From CAVQJU01 sp963755195 (lineage in GTDB: Bacteria > Acidobacteriota > Vicinamibacteria > Vicinamibacterales > CAVVIG01), in NCBI GenBank assembly GCA_963755195.1, contig CAVWIZ010000001.1:1054001-1118000 (forward strand): a DNA stretch of 64,000 nt, in the 5' to 3' direction. A model generated the notes under the pieces. The model did no database searches and was not told where the DNA came from. It worked only from the letters and a program-made list of their open reading frames with translations. This document shows positions 54,870 through 63,998 of the stretch, piece by piece. Position 1 is the stretch's first letter. Each line of letters starts with the position of its first letter. A program made the translations under genes and the position numbers.

Positions 54870-57145
54870 TCGATTCACAGCTTCTCGACCGCCACGGCTT
54901 GAAGGGCGACGAGTACGACCGCATCGTGGCGTTCATGGGCCGCGAGCCGAACCTCACCGAACTCGGCATTTTCTCGGTGATGTGGTCGGAACATTGCAGC
55001 TACAAGAGCTCGCGCGTGCACCTGAAGACGCTGCCCACAGAGGGTCCGCAGGTGCTGCAGGGCCCCGGCGAAAACGCGGGCGCCATCGACATCGGCGAAG
55101 GGCTCGCCGCGGTCTTCAAAATCGAATCGCACAATCACCCGTCGTTCATCGAGCCGTACCAGGGCGCGGCCACCGGCGTCGGCGGCATCATCCGCGACAT
55201 CTTCACGATGGGGGCGCGGCCGATCGCCCTGCTCAACTCACTCCGCTTCGGGTCGCTCGACGAACCGGGCACGCGCCGGCTGCTCGAAGGCGTCGTGTCC
55301 GGCATTGCCGGCTACGGCAACAGCATCGGCATCCCGACTGTCGGCGGCGAAATCGCGTTCGAACCGTCGTATGCCGGCAACCCCCTCGTGAACGTGTTCT
55401 GCCTCGGCATCGCGAAGGCGACCGACATCATCAAGGGTGTCGCGTCGGGCGTCGGTAACGCCGTCTACTACGTTGGCGCCAAGACCGGCCGCGACGGCAT
55501 CCACGGCGCGACCATGGCGTCGGCCGAGTTCGACGACAAATCGGCGGAGAAACGTCCGGCGGTCCAGGTCGGCGATCCGTTCATGGAGAAGCTGCTGCTC
55601 GAGGCGTGCCTCGAGGTGATGCAGACCGACACGCTCATCGGCATCCAGGACATGGGCGCCGCGGGCCTGACCTGCTCGACGACCGAGATGGGCTCGCGTG
55701 GCGGAGCCGGCGTCGAGATCGACGTCGCCCTCGTGCCGCAGCGTGAGACCGGCATGACGCCGTACGAGATCATGCTGTCCGAGTCGCAGGAGCGCATGCT
55801 CCTCGTGGTGAAGCACGGACGGGAGGCGGACGTCGAGCGGATCTTCGACAAATGGGACCTGCACGCCGTGCACATCGGCCGTGTCACGAGCGACGGCATG
55901 TTGCGTGTGAAAGAACGCGGCACGGTCGTCGCTGAGATCCCGAACCGCGCGCTGACCGACGAGGCGCCGCTGTACAGACGGCCGATGGCCGAGCCCGAGC
56001 ATCTCGCTGAGGCTCAGCGTCTGGATCTCGACGATGAGCTCGGCTCGCCTGAAGGGCTCGCACGACAGGCAGCGCGAGGCTTTCAGCCGAGCGATCAGAA
56101 CGCCACGCTCCTCGCGCTCCTCGAATCGCCGACCGTCGGCAGCAAGCGGTGGGTGTATCGGCAGTACGACCACATGGTGCGAACGAACACGATCAACCTG
56201 CCGGGCCTCGGCGCCGGCGTCGTGCGCATCAAGGGGACCGATCGTGCGCTGGCCATGTCGGTCGACGGGAACGGGCGCTATTGCTCTCTCGATCCGTACC
56301 GCGGCGCGATGCTGGCCGTCGCGGAAGCCGCGCGCAACGTCGCCTGCGCCGGCGCCCGGCCGCTCGGCGCGACCAACTGCCTCAATTTCGGCAACCCCGA
56401 ACGCCCGGCGATCATGTGGCAGCTGGCCAGAGCCGTCGAAGGCATCGGCGTCGCGTGCCGCGCCCTGGGCGTGCCGATCACCGGCGGCAACGTCAGCCTG
56501 TACAACGAAACGGACGGTCGCGCGATCTACCCGACGCCGGTCATCGGCGTCGTCGGCCTGCTCGCGCATGCGGATCGCGTTGTCTCTCGCCGCTTTCAAG
56601 CGGACGGCGACGTGGTCATGCTGCTCGGGGAAGGCCGCGGTGAGTTGGGGGGCAGCGAGTATGTGAAAGTCGTGCACGGCGTCGTGCGGGGTATGCCCCC
56701 GGTGCTGGACCTGGACGCCGAACGAGCGCTGCAGACGCTTGTCGTCGAGCTGGCCGAGGCTCGCCTCGTTCATTCGGCGCACGACTGTTCGGATGGCGGG
56801 CTCGCCGTGACGATTGCCGAGTGCTGCTTCGACACGGAGGGGTTTGGCGCCGACGTGGCGATCGATCGTGTGGTCGTGGCTCGTGCCGAGGAGCTCAACC
56901 GCGCGGCGGCGCTGTTTGGCGAGTCGGCGTCGAGGGTGGTCGTCTCCGCGTCTGCCGAGGCCGCATCCGAGATTGTTCAGCGCGCCAGTGCAGCCGGCGT
57001 GCCGGCCCGGATCATCGGCCGGACCGGCGGTCGTTCGCTGCGTATCGCGGTTGCGGGCGAGATGGCGGTGGACCTGCCGCTGTCGGACGCCGAACGTGCC
57101 TGGTCGGACGCGATTCAGCGATACTTCGTGAAGCGGGTGGCCTGA
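54866..57145 (+). CDS. purL: phosphoribosylformylglycinamidine synthase subunit PurL (small type)
   Basis: 759 residues, ATP-dependent FGAM synthase. LGIFSVMWSEHCSYKSSR, FKIESHNHPSFIEPYQGAATGVGGI, GIQDMGAAGLTCST, ESQERMLLVV, and in the second half NCLNFGNPERP and ITGGNVSLYNET are the PurM-like duplicated folds. Small type works with PurS and PurQ, both directly upstream. Frame fully intact over 2.3 kb. Confidence 0.96.
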   Translation: MIDSQLLDRHGLKGDEYDRIVAFMGREPNLTELGIFSVMWSEHCSYKSSRVHLKTLPTEGPQVLQGPGENAGAIDIGEGLAAVFKIESHNHPSFIEPYQGAATGVGGIIRDIFTMGARPIALLNSLRFGSLDEPGTRRLLEGVVSGIAGYGNSIGIPTVGGEIAFEPSYAGNPLVNVFCLGIAKATDIIKGVASGVGNAVYYVGAKTGRDGIHGATMASAEFDDKSAEKRPAVQVGDPFMEKLLLEACLEVMQTDTLIGIQDMGAAGLTCSTTEMGSRGGAGVEIDVALVPQRETGMTPYEIMLSESQERMLLVVKHGREADVERIFDKWDLHAVHIGRVTSDGMLRVKERGTVVAEIPNRALTDEAPLYRRPMAEPEHLAEAQRLDLDDELGSPEGLARQAARGFQPSDQNATLLALLESPTVGSKRWVYRQYDHMVRTNTINLPGLGAGVVRIKGTDRALAMSVDGNGRYCSLDPYRGAMLAVAEAARNVACAGARPLGATNCLNFGNPERPAIMWQLARAVEGIGVACRALGVPITGGNVSLYNETDGRAIYPTPVIGVVGLLAHADRVVSRRFQADGDVVMLLGEGRGELGGSEYVKVVHGVVRGMPPVLDLDAERALQTLVVELAEARLVHSAHDCSDGGLAVTIAECCFDTEGFGADVAIDRVVVARAEELNRAAALFGESASRVVVSASAEAASEIVQRASAAGVPARIIGRTGGRSLRIAVAGEMAVDLPLSDAERAWSDAIQRYFVKRVA

Positions 57146-57146
57146 T

Positions 57147-57180
57147 GGTTGCCGGCTGTTAGCGGCGGGCTGTAGGACCG
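57147..57180. repeat. heptameric tandem repeat, word GGCTGTN
   Basis: Units GGTTGCC (57147), GGCTGTT (57154), AGCGGCG (57161), GGCTGTA (57168) and GGACCGG (57175) in exact 7-base register. It starts right after the purL stop and ends 7 bases before the purF ATG, where it provides the GGGGGA ribosome-binding region. Confidence 0.7.
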
Positions 57181-57187
57181 GGGGAAC

Positions 57188-58613
57188 ATGCTCGACAAAT
57201 TCAGAGACGAGTGCGGCGTCTTCGGCATCTTCGGCCATCCCGAAGCGGCCAACATGACCTATCTCGGCCTCTACGCGCTGCAGCACCGCGGCCAGGAAAG
57301 CGCCGGCATCGCCGCGTCCGACGGTCAAGTCGTGCGACTGGCGCGCGCGATGGGCTACGTGGCCGACGTGTTCGACAGTCGGACGCTTGCGGAGCTGCCC
57401 GGGTCGATGGCAATCGGACACGTGCGCTATTCGACGGCGGGCGAGAGCCGGGTCGCCAACGCGCAGCCGTTTCTGAGCGACTGCGCGCACGGCCAGATGG
57501 CAATCTGTCACAACGGCAATCTGGTGAATGCGACCGAGCTGCGGGACGATCTCGTGCGTCAGGGCTCGATCTTCCAGTCGAGCACCGATACCGAAGTCAT
57601 CGTGCACCTTTACGCGCGCTCGAAAGCGGCCACCGTCGAGGATGCGGTGGTGGACGCGGTTTCGCAGGTGCAGGGCGCGTTTTCGCTTGCGATGATGACC
57701 CGCGATCGCATGATCGCCGTGCGCGACCCGCACGGCTTTCGGCCGCTCGCGCTCGGCCGACTCGGCGATGCCGTCGTCGTCTGTTCCGAAACCTGCGCGA
57801 TGGATCTCATCGGCGCCACCTTCATCCGCGACGTCGAGCCAGGCGAAATCCTGGTGGTCAGCGCCGACGGGATGCGATCGATCAAGCCATTTGCGCCCGC
57901 CCACATCGCGCAGTGCGTGTTCGAACACGTGTACTTCTCACGACCGGACAGCTATGTGTTCGGCAAGAGCGTGAACGAAGTGCGGACGGACCTCGGCCGG
58001 ATTCTGGCGCGCGAACAGCCGGTTGAGGCCGACGTCGTCGTGCCGGTGCCCGACTCGGGTGTGTGCGCCGCCATGGGGTACGCCGAGCAGTCGAAGGTGC
58101 CGCTGAGGATGGGCCTGATCCGGAATCACTACGTGGGCCGCACGTTCATCCAGCCACAGTCCGCAATCCGCCATTTCGGCGTCAAAGTGAAGCTCAATCC
58201 AGTCAGGAGCATTCTCGAAGGCAAGCGCGTCGTTCTCGTCGACGACTCGATCGTGCGCGGAACGACGAGTCGGAAGATTGTGAAGATGGTGAGGGCGGCA
58301 GGGGCGGCCGAGGTACATGTCCGCATCAGCTGTCCGCCTACAGTTTCGCCGTGCTTTTACGGCGTCGACACGCCGCGGCGCTCCGAGCTGATCGCCGCCA
58401 CGCACACGCTCGGAGAGATCACGACGTATCTCAATGCCGACAGCGTCGGCTATCTGAGCCACGACGGGATGCTGTCGGCGCTTGGCTCCGAACGCGGCCA
58501 GTACCTGCAGCTCGTGCTACACGGGGCACTACCCGGTGAGCTTCCCGCGCGACGAGGCCACGTATCTCCAGCTCGCCCTGAAACTCGACAAGGGCGAAAC
58601 CGTCGCCAGGTGA
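57188..58613 (+). CDS. purF: amidophosphoribosyltransferase (one frameshift near 3' end as assembled)
   Basis: First committed step of purine synthesis. An 8-residue propeptide precedes nucleophile Cys9 (MLDKFRDECGVFGIFG), the self-processing, Fe-S-containing B. subtilis type. Glutaminase blocks GHVRYSTAGES and CHNGNLVNA; PRPP site VLVDDSIVRGTTSRKIVKMVR. As given, the frame after 58505 reads nonsense to 58618. Removing one C in CAGTACCTGC restores QYCSSCYTGHYPVSFPRDEA, with the expected cluster Cys residues, and a stop at 58611-58613, one base before the next gene's ATG. Confidence 0.93.
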
Positions 58614-58614
58614 C

Positions 58615-59817
58615 ATGACTCGCACGGTGGCTGCGTGGGTCCTGTGCGTGTTCCCGGTGTTGGCCGGAGTGCCGGCCCTCGCCTGGCAGGAGCCGCCTCA
58701 GCCGCAAACCATTTCGATCGCCGAGCTTCGTGCCGCTGTCGACAAGCTTGGCAGCCTCGACTACGACACACGCACGCGCGCGTCGCGAACGGTTCGCCGG
58801 TCGCCCTTGGCCCAGGCGGTCCCAGTCCTGATTCAGACTGTCGCCGACCATCCAGACGGCTACGTGCGGTACCGCGCGCTTGTGCTGCTGACCGGATTCA
58901 ACGATCCGCGGGCGAAAGACGTCATGCGCGACGCGCTGGCGAGCCCGAACGATCGGCTCCGCGCGGTGGCTTACAGCTTCTTCGAGCACAACCCCGACCC
59001 CGCGCTCGTGACGGCCTTGCTGGCGGCCGCCGACAAGGAAACCGGGGAATTCGTGCGCCCGTCGCTCGTTCGCGCCCTGGCGGCGCAGGGCGCGGCGAAT
59101 CAGGGAGACGATGGCTCGCGCGTGCGACAGGTGCTCGTGCGCGAGGCGGGGCGAGGGCAGGACTTTTTTCGCAGCGCCGTCATCGAGGCGCTCGGTGACT
59201 TCAAGGCACAGTACGCCTTCGACACGCTGGCGGCGATCGCGAAGCTGGAAGGTCCCCTGCAGAACGACACCGCGATTGCGCTCGGCAGAATCGGCGACAT
59301 GAGGGCCCTGGAGGTGCTGGCCGGGATGCAGCGGACCGCGCCGAAGGCCTCGCAGCCCTACGTTGCCGCGGCGATCTGCCTGCTGGGCGTCAACTGCGAG
59401 ACGCACCAAAGCTTTCTCGTCGACACGTTGAAGTTCGCCGAGAGCACGCCCGGCTACCAGGACTACCTGCGCGCGGCCGCGGCCGGCCTGGCCGATGTCG
59501 CGATGGCCGGCCACCCTGAAGCGGTCGAGGCCCTGTTCACCGTTGGCATCCCCTCGCGCGATCCGACGCGCGCGCCGGTGTCGTTGGCGCTCGCCACAAT
59601 CGCACTGCGTCGTACGCCGCTGATGATGACGATCCTCGAGGCGCACAAGAATCGCGACGCTGCCGTTGATCTCATGGCTGAGGGCTTCGACATTCTGGAA
59701 GAGGACTACGAGAAGGAGCGGTTTTTCGCCTTCGCGCGCCGCACCTACTGGGACTCGCCCGAAGGCTCTCCGGCCCGCGCGCTCATGCAGAGGCTTATAG
59801 GAAAACTGGACTTTTGA
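58615..59817 (+). CDS. HEAT-repeat exported protein of unknown function
   Basis: 400 residues with signal peptide MTRTVAAWVLCVFPVLAGVPALAWQ. The remainder is helical HEAT-like repeats (AVPVLIQTVADHPDGYVRYRALVLLTGFND, DRLRAVAYSFFEHNPDPALVTALLAAAD, AVIEALGDFKAQYAFDTLAAIAK). No enzyme motif. It is embedded in the purine operon between purF and purM, with one base to purF and an overlap toward purM, which is an odd place for a periplasmic protein. Probably a protein-interaction scaffold. Confidence 0.65.
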   Translation: MTRTVAAWVLCVFPVLAGVPALAWQEPPQPQTISIAELRAAVDKLGSLDYDTRTRASRTVRRSPLAQAVPVLIQTVADHPDGYVRYRALVLLTGFNDPRAKDVMRDALASPNDRLRAVAYSFFEHNPDPALVTALLAAADKETGEFVRPSLVRALAAQGAANQGDDGSRVRQVLVREAGRGQDFFRSAVIEALGDFKAQYAFDTLAAIAKLEGPLQNDTAIALGRIGDMRALEVLAGMQRTAPKASQPYVAAAICLLGVNCETHQSFLVDTLKFAESTPGYQDYLRAAAAGLADVAMAGHPEAVEALFTVGIPSRDPTRAPVSLALATIALRRTPLMMTILEAHKNRDAAVDLMAEGFDILEEDYEKERFFAFARRTYWDSPEGSPARALMQRLIGKLDF

Positions 59818-59851
59818 CGAATCACGAATTCCCGCTCACGAATCCTCGCGT
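59817..59851. repeat. heptameric tandem repeat, word ACGAATC
   Basis: ACGAATC at 59817, ACGAATT at 59824, a variant unit, ACGAATC at 59838, then CTCGCGT, all in 7-base register. Lies between the HEAT gene stop and the purM coding start; if purM started at TTG 59814 the repeat would be translated as its N-terminus. Confidence 0.75.
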
Positions 59852-60878
59852 GTCTGTCTCGTATCGCGATGCGGGCGTAGACATCGCGGCGGGCACCGAA
59901 ACGGTCCGCCGCATCCGTTCACTGGCCAAGGGCACGTTCACGCCCGGCGTGCTGTCCGACATCGGGTCGTTTGGCGGCCTGTTCCAACTGGATCGCGATC
60001 GGTATCGCGAGCCGGTGCTCGTCTCGAGCGCCGACGGCGTCGGCACGAAGCTCAAAGTGGCCTTTGTCACCGGCCGGCACGACACCGTGGGCGCGGACCT
60101 CGTGAATCACTGCGTCAACGACATCCTCGTGCAGGGCGCCGAACCGCTTTTTTTTCTCGACTACCTGGCGACCGGACGCCTGTCGCCCGATGTCGCCGAG
60201 CAGGTCATCGCCGGTGTGGCCCGCGGCTGCCGGGAAAACGGTTGCGCGCTTGTTGGCGGCGAAACGGCCGAGATGCCTGGCTTTTATGCCGACGGCGAGT
60301 ACGACATCGCCGGCTTCATCGTCGGTGTCGTCGAGAAGTCGAAGATCGTCGATGGACGAGCGATTGCCCCCGGCGACGTGCTCGTGGGGCTGACGTCGGC
60401 GGGGCTGCACACCAATGGCTATTCTCTGGCGCGCCGCGTGCTGTTCGAGACGGCGGACTACGCGCCAGACACGTTTGTTCCCGAGCTTGGCACGACGGCG
60501 GCCGAAGCGCTGCTCGCCCCGCACCGGTCGTACCTTCGCGCCATTCGACCCCTGCTCGTGGGAGGCCTGGTGAAGGGGATGGCACACATCACCGGCGGCG
60601 GCATCACGGAGAATCTTCCACGGGTGTTGCCGGAAGGCGTCTCCGCCAGCATCGACACGCGCGCATGGGATGTTCCGCCGCTGTTTCGGTTGCTGCAGGA
60701 GCGCGGCGGCATCGCGATTTCGGAGATGTTTCGTACGTTCAACATGGGGATCGGCCTGATTATCGTGTGTGCCCCGTCAGAAGCCGTTGACGTGGTGGAT
60801 GCGTTGAAAGCCTCTGGAGAATCGCCGGCCGTTCTCGGCCAAGCTCTCGTCGGCGCCCGCGACGTTCAGTACATCTAG
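59850..60878 (+). CDS. purM: phosphoribosylformylglycinamidine cyclo-ligase (AIR synthetase)
   Basis: 342 residues from GTG 59850 (VSVSYRDAGVDIAAGTETVRRI), the usual PurM start; TTG 59814 would add 12 repeat-encoded residues. VLVSSADGVGTKLKVAF, NHCVNDILVQGAEPLFFLDYLATG, GCALVGGETAEMPGFY, HTNGYSLARRVLF and HITGGGITENLPRVLP are all present. Forms AIR from FGAM. No ribosome-binding site is apparent at either start. Confidence 0.93.
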   Translation: MSVSYRDAGVDIAAGTETVRRIRSLAKGTFTPGVLSDIGSFGGLFQLDRDRYREPVLVSSADGVGTKLKVAFVTGRHDTVGADLVNHCVNDILVQGAEPLFFLDYLATGRLSPDVAEQVIAGVARGCRENGCALVGGETAEMPGFYADGEYDIAGFIVGVVEKSKIVDGRAIAPGDVLVGLTSAGLHTNGYSLARRVLFETADYAPDTFVPELGTTAAEALLAPHRSYLRAIRPLLVGGLVKGMAHITGGGITENLPRVLPEGVSASIDTRAWDVPPLFRLLQERGGIAISEMFRTFNMGIGLIIVCAPSEAVDVVDALKASGESPAVLGQALVGARDVQYI

Positions 60879-60922
60879 GCTGTCCGGTACGGACATCGTG
60901 CCGCCGGGCTCTGGTTTTCGAC

Positions 60923-61591
60923 ATGACCGACACTGCACGCGACTCCCGACGCCGACTCGCGGTACTCATTTCAGGCCGCGGCAGCAACCTGCAGTCAATC
61001 ATCGATGCGATTGCTGCCGGCGCGCTCGATGCGACGATTGCGGTCGTCGTCTCGAATCGTGCGGATGCTCCAGGGTTGATGCGCGCTCGTGCCGCGGGTA
61101 TAGAAGCGCTCTACCAGGCTCCACGTGACTACCCGGATCGAGACGCCTACGATCGCGCGATCGTCGAGGTGCTCCGCTCGCGCGGCGTCGATCTCGTCTG
61201 CCTTGCGGGGTACATGCGCGTCGTCGGGCCATCGCTCCTCCATGCGTTTCCCAACAGGATTCTGAATATCCACCCGTCGCTTCTTCCGGCGTTCCCCGGT
61301 CTTCACGCCCAGCGCCAGGCCCTCGAGTACGGCGTGCGTGTATCGGGCGCCACCGTCCACTTCGTGAGCGCCGAGCTCGACGCGGGGCCGATTGTCATGC
61401 AGGCGGCGGTTCCAGTCAGGGACGATGACACCGTGGAGACGTTGTCGGAGCGCATCCTGGTCGAGGAGCATCGCATCTATCCGGAAGCCATTCGACTGGT
61501 GTTAGATGGTGGACTGACGGTCGAGAGGGAGCGAATTGTTACGCGGCGTCCGGGCGCAGCGTCAAGACGGCCACTTCCGGCGGGCAGTTGA
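60923..61591 (+). CDS. purN: phosphoribosylglycinamide formyltransferase
   Basis: 222 residues. LAVLISGRGSNLQSIIDAI, VSNRADAPGLMRA and the catalytic Asn-His-Asp set in ILNIHPSLLPAFPGLHAQRQAL and GATVHFVSAELDAGPI; uses 10-formyl-THF to formylate GAR. Last gene of the purine block; its 3' end overlaps the convergent phosphoesterase gene by 53 bases. Confidence 0.94.
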   Translation: MTDTARDSRRRLAVLISGRGSNLQSIIDAIAAGALDATIAVVVSNRADAPGLMRARAAGIEALYQAPRDYPDRDAYDRAIVEVLRSRGVDLVCLAGYMRVVGPSLLHAFPNRILNIHPSLLPAFPGLHAQRQALEYGVRVSGATVHFVSAELDAGPIVMQAAVPVRDDDTVETLSERILVEEHRIYPEAIRLVLDGGLTVERERIVTRRPGAASRRPLPAGS

Positions 61592-62360
61592 TACGTACGG
61601 GCACGTAGACCGTTCCCAAGCCGCGGCTCACGAACATCGTCGTCTGGCCGCGGCGGGCGATGCCGGCGATGACGGGGAATTTCTGAGCCGCCACGGCACC
61701 CACCCACGGCAGGACGACCTGTCCGCCGTGTGTGTGGCCAGACAGCACGAGCGGAACTTTCATGGCTGCCGCTTCCGTCACTCGCCGCGGGTCGTGGGCC
61801 AGCAGGATCACGAATCCCGTCGCACCTCGAGCCGCCGCCGCGATTTCGCCGGCCCGTTTGGTCCAGTACCGTATCCCGACGAGATCGACGGCCTCGCCCC
61901 TGATGGTGATGCGCGTTCGCGCGTCTTTGAGCACCTGGACACCGTGCCCGGTGAGGGCGGCAGGCATGTCGTGGTCGTCGTCGTGGTTGCCAAGGACGCC
62001 GTACACGCCGTTGGGCGCGGAGAGGCCCGCAAGTGCTTCCGCCGACGGCTGGACGTACTTCCGGTCGCCCCAGGTCACGTAGTCGCCGCCAAGGACGATG
62101 ATGTCTGGATGTTCGCCCATGAGACGGGCCGTGGCCAACGCCACATGTTCGTGCGAAACCCAAAGGCTGCGATGCACGTCGGTCAGGAAGCCGATGCGCA
62201 GGCCCGCCAGTGCCGGCGGGAGGCCGGTCACCGAGACGTCAGCCCGCGTAATCGACAACTGATGACGCTCGAAGAAATAGCCGTACGTACCGAACCCCGT
62301 GACGGCGCTGGCCGCGGTTGCGGCAAACGTCTGGAGGACAGCGCGACGGGTCATCGCCAT
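61539..62360 (-). CDS. calcineurin-like metallophosphoesterase with Tat-type signal
   Basis: 273 residues from ATG 62360 (ATG 62354 also possible). N-terminal MAMTRRAVLQTFAATAASAV is a twin-arginine-like export signal. Metal motifs in order: FLTDVHRS, IVLGGDYVTWGD, GNHDDDHD, LLAHDPR and LSGHTHGGQ, as in YaeI/LpxH-like phosphodiesterases. Substrate unknown; phospholipid headgroups or nucleotides are usual. Divergent from tyrS, convergent with purN. Confidence 0.85.
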   Translation of the reverse strand: MAMTRRAVLQTFAATAASAVTGFGTYGYFFERHQLSITRADVSVTGLPPALAGLRIGFLTDVHRSLWVSHEHVALATARLMGEHPDIIVLGGDYVTWGDRKYVQPSAEALAGLSAPNGVYGVLGNHDDDHDMPAALTGHGVQVLKDARTRITIRGEAVDLVGIRYWTKRAGEIAAAARGATGFVILLAHDPRRVTEAAAMKVPLVLSGHTHGGQVVLPWVGAVAAQKFPVIAGIARRGQTTMFVSRGLGTVYVPVRINCPPEVAVLTLRPDAA

Positions 62361-62443
62361 CGGCTGATATAGTAGCGTTCGGCCTCGCAGGACGCGATAT
62401 TGTTTACGCGAGGCCATTGAGGCCTCGGCTGCCACCCGCCTAC

Positions 62444-63724
62444 ATGACAAACCTCTACGACGAGCTCGCCTGGCGCGGCATGGTTTCTGAAGCCACTGAA
62501 GGACTCGCCGAACTACTGGGCAAGGAATCGGTGACGGCGTATATCGGCTTCGATCCGACTGCGGACAGCCTTCATGTCGGAAGCCTGCTCACCGTGATGG
62601 GGCTGGCGCGTCTTCAGCGCTTCGGCCACAACCCCATCGCCATCGTCGGCGGCGGCACGGGCATGATCGGCGATCCCAGCGGCAAGGCCCAGGAGCGGAC
62701 GCTGCTCTCTCGCGACCAGCTCGACCAGAACGTCGCCGGCATCAGGCATCAGCTCGAGAAGTTTCTCGACTTCGGCGCCGGCCCCCATCCGGCTCGCATC
62801 GTCAACAACGCCGAGTGGCTGGCGGCATTCGATCTGCTCGGCTTTCTCCGCGACACCGGCAAGTACTTCACCGTGAACTACATGCTGCAGAAGGAATCGG
62901 TGAACCGGCGCCTCGAGAGCGAGGACGGCATCTCATTCACCGAGTTCAGCTATCTGCTGTTGCAGGCGCGCGATTTCCTCGAGCTGTTCGATCGGTACGG
63001 CTGCACGCTGCAGATGGGCGGCAGTGATCAGTGGGGCAATATCACCGCCGGCATCGATCTGATCCGCCGGCTGCGAACGAAGAAGGCGCATGGGTTGGTG
63101 TGGCCCCTCATGAAGACGGCCTCAGGTGCTAAGTTCGGCAAGACTGAAGCCGGAACGATCTGGCTCGATCCGGTGCGGACGTCGCCGTTCAAGTTCTATC
63201 AGTTCTGGCTGAACACGGACGACAGCGACGTTGTCGCCTACCTGAAGTACTTCACGTTTCTTGATCGCGATGCCGTGACGTCGCTTGAGACGGCGACACA
63301 GGCGGCGCCGGAGAAGCGCGAGGCGCAGCGTGTCCTGGCGCGTGAGGTCACGGCGCTCGTGCACGGCGCCGATCACGTGCAGCGCGCCGAGCACGCGTCG
63401 AGCGTGTTGTTCGGCGAGGACATCGCGACGTTGTCAGCCGACCAGGTGCTGGCGGTGTTTGGCGACGTGTCCTCGAGCAGCGTGCCGGGCGCGTCGTTTG
63501 ACGGTGAAGGGATGGTGCTCGTCGATCTGCTGGCCAACCCACTGGTGAAGCTGGCGCCGTCCAAGAGCGAAGCGCGCCGCCTGGTGCAGTCGGGCGGTGT
63601 GTACGTGAATAATCGTCGCGTGTCTGATCCACAGACGCGGTTGACGCGCGACCAGGCCATTGACGGGCAGTTGTTCGTGCTGAGAAAAGGTCAGAAACTC
63701 AACCATGTGGTGCGCCTCGTGTGA
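62444..63724 (+). CDS. tyrS: tyrosyl-tRNA synthetase
   Basis: 426 residues from ATG 62444 (MTNLYDELAWRGMVSEATEGL). Class I motifs: HIGH as HVGSL (residues 44-48) in YIGFDPTADSLHVGSLLTVM, Tyr-binding GGSDQWGNITAGIDLIRR, and KMSKS as KFGKT (about 232-236). The C-terminal S4 RNA-binding domain includes SKSEARRLVQSGGVYVNNRRV. TyrRS-type bacterial synthetase with KFGKS-like loop. Complete and undisturbed. Confidence 0.95.
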   Translation: MTNLYDELAWRGMVSEATEGLAELLGKESVTAYIGFDPTADSLHVGSLLTVMGLARLQRFGHNPIAIVGGGTGMIGDPSGKAQERTLLSRDQLDQNVAGIRHQLEKFLDFGAGPHPARIVNNAEWLAAFDLLGFLRDTGKYFTVNYMLQKESVNRRLESEDGISFTEFSYLLLQARDFLELFDRYGCTLQMGGSDQWGNITAGIDLIRRLRTKKAHGLVWPLMKTASGAKFGKTEAGTIWLDPVRTSPFKFYQFWLNTDDSDVVAYLKYFTFLDRDAVTSLETATQAAPEKREAQRVLAREVTALVHGADHVQRAEHASSVLFGEDIATLSADQVLAVFGDVSSSSVPGASFDGEGMVLVDLLANPLVKLAPSKSEARRLVQSGGVYVNNRRVSDPQTRLTRDQAIDGQLFVLRKGQKLNHVVRLV

Positions 63725-63739
63725 TCTGATCGTTTCTGT

Positions 63740-63768
63740 TTGACGGTATCGACTCTGTACGCGATACT
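63740..63768 (+). promoter_or_regulatory. putative rrn promoter P1
   Basis: TTGACG (63740-63745), 17-base spacer, GATACT (63763-63768), just after tyrS. Weaker of two tandem candidates. Confidence 0.4.
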
Positions 63769-63872
63769 ATTTGAGCGTTCGGTCCCCGAAATCACTGCCA
63801 GAGGCACTTCTCAGCAGGCGTTTCAAGACTCGGGCACACAACCAAACTTCGGTGAATCAGGCGTTTGCCGGG

Positions 63873-63901
63873 TTGACAGGTTTTGGTTCTTCTAGTAACC
63901 T
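63873..63901 (+). promoter_or_regulatory. putative rrn promoter P2
   Basis: TTGACA (63873-63878), 17-base spacer, TAACCT (63896-63901). Followed within 90 bases by a boxA-like element, as in rRNA operon leaders. Confidence 0.5.
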
Positions 63902-63983
63902 TCACAGGTTCCCCTAAACGCGGTCGCAGTGGCGGCTGGTCGTGAGCGAAATGGGGCGGGGCGCCAAGGGCGCACCGAGGGTC

Positions 63984-63998
63984 GGTTCTTTGAAAACT
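63984..63998 (+). promoter_or_regulatory. boxA-like antitermination site, likely rRNA operon leader
   Basis: GGTTCTTTGAAAACT close to the right edge; a TTCTTTGAAAACT-type sequence just upstream of 16S rRNA is familiar from several phyla. The 16S gene itself would lie beyond the window. Confidence 0.5.

Noticed and set aside
55238..57928. 896-codon open frame on the minus strand antisense to purL/purF
   Set aside because: It mirrors intact, conserved purL and purF codons; long antisense frames are expected at this GC content. Its translation is Arg/His-rich with no family motif.
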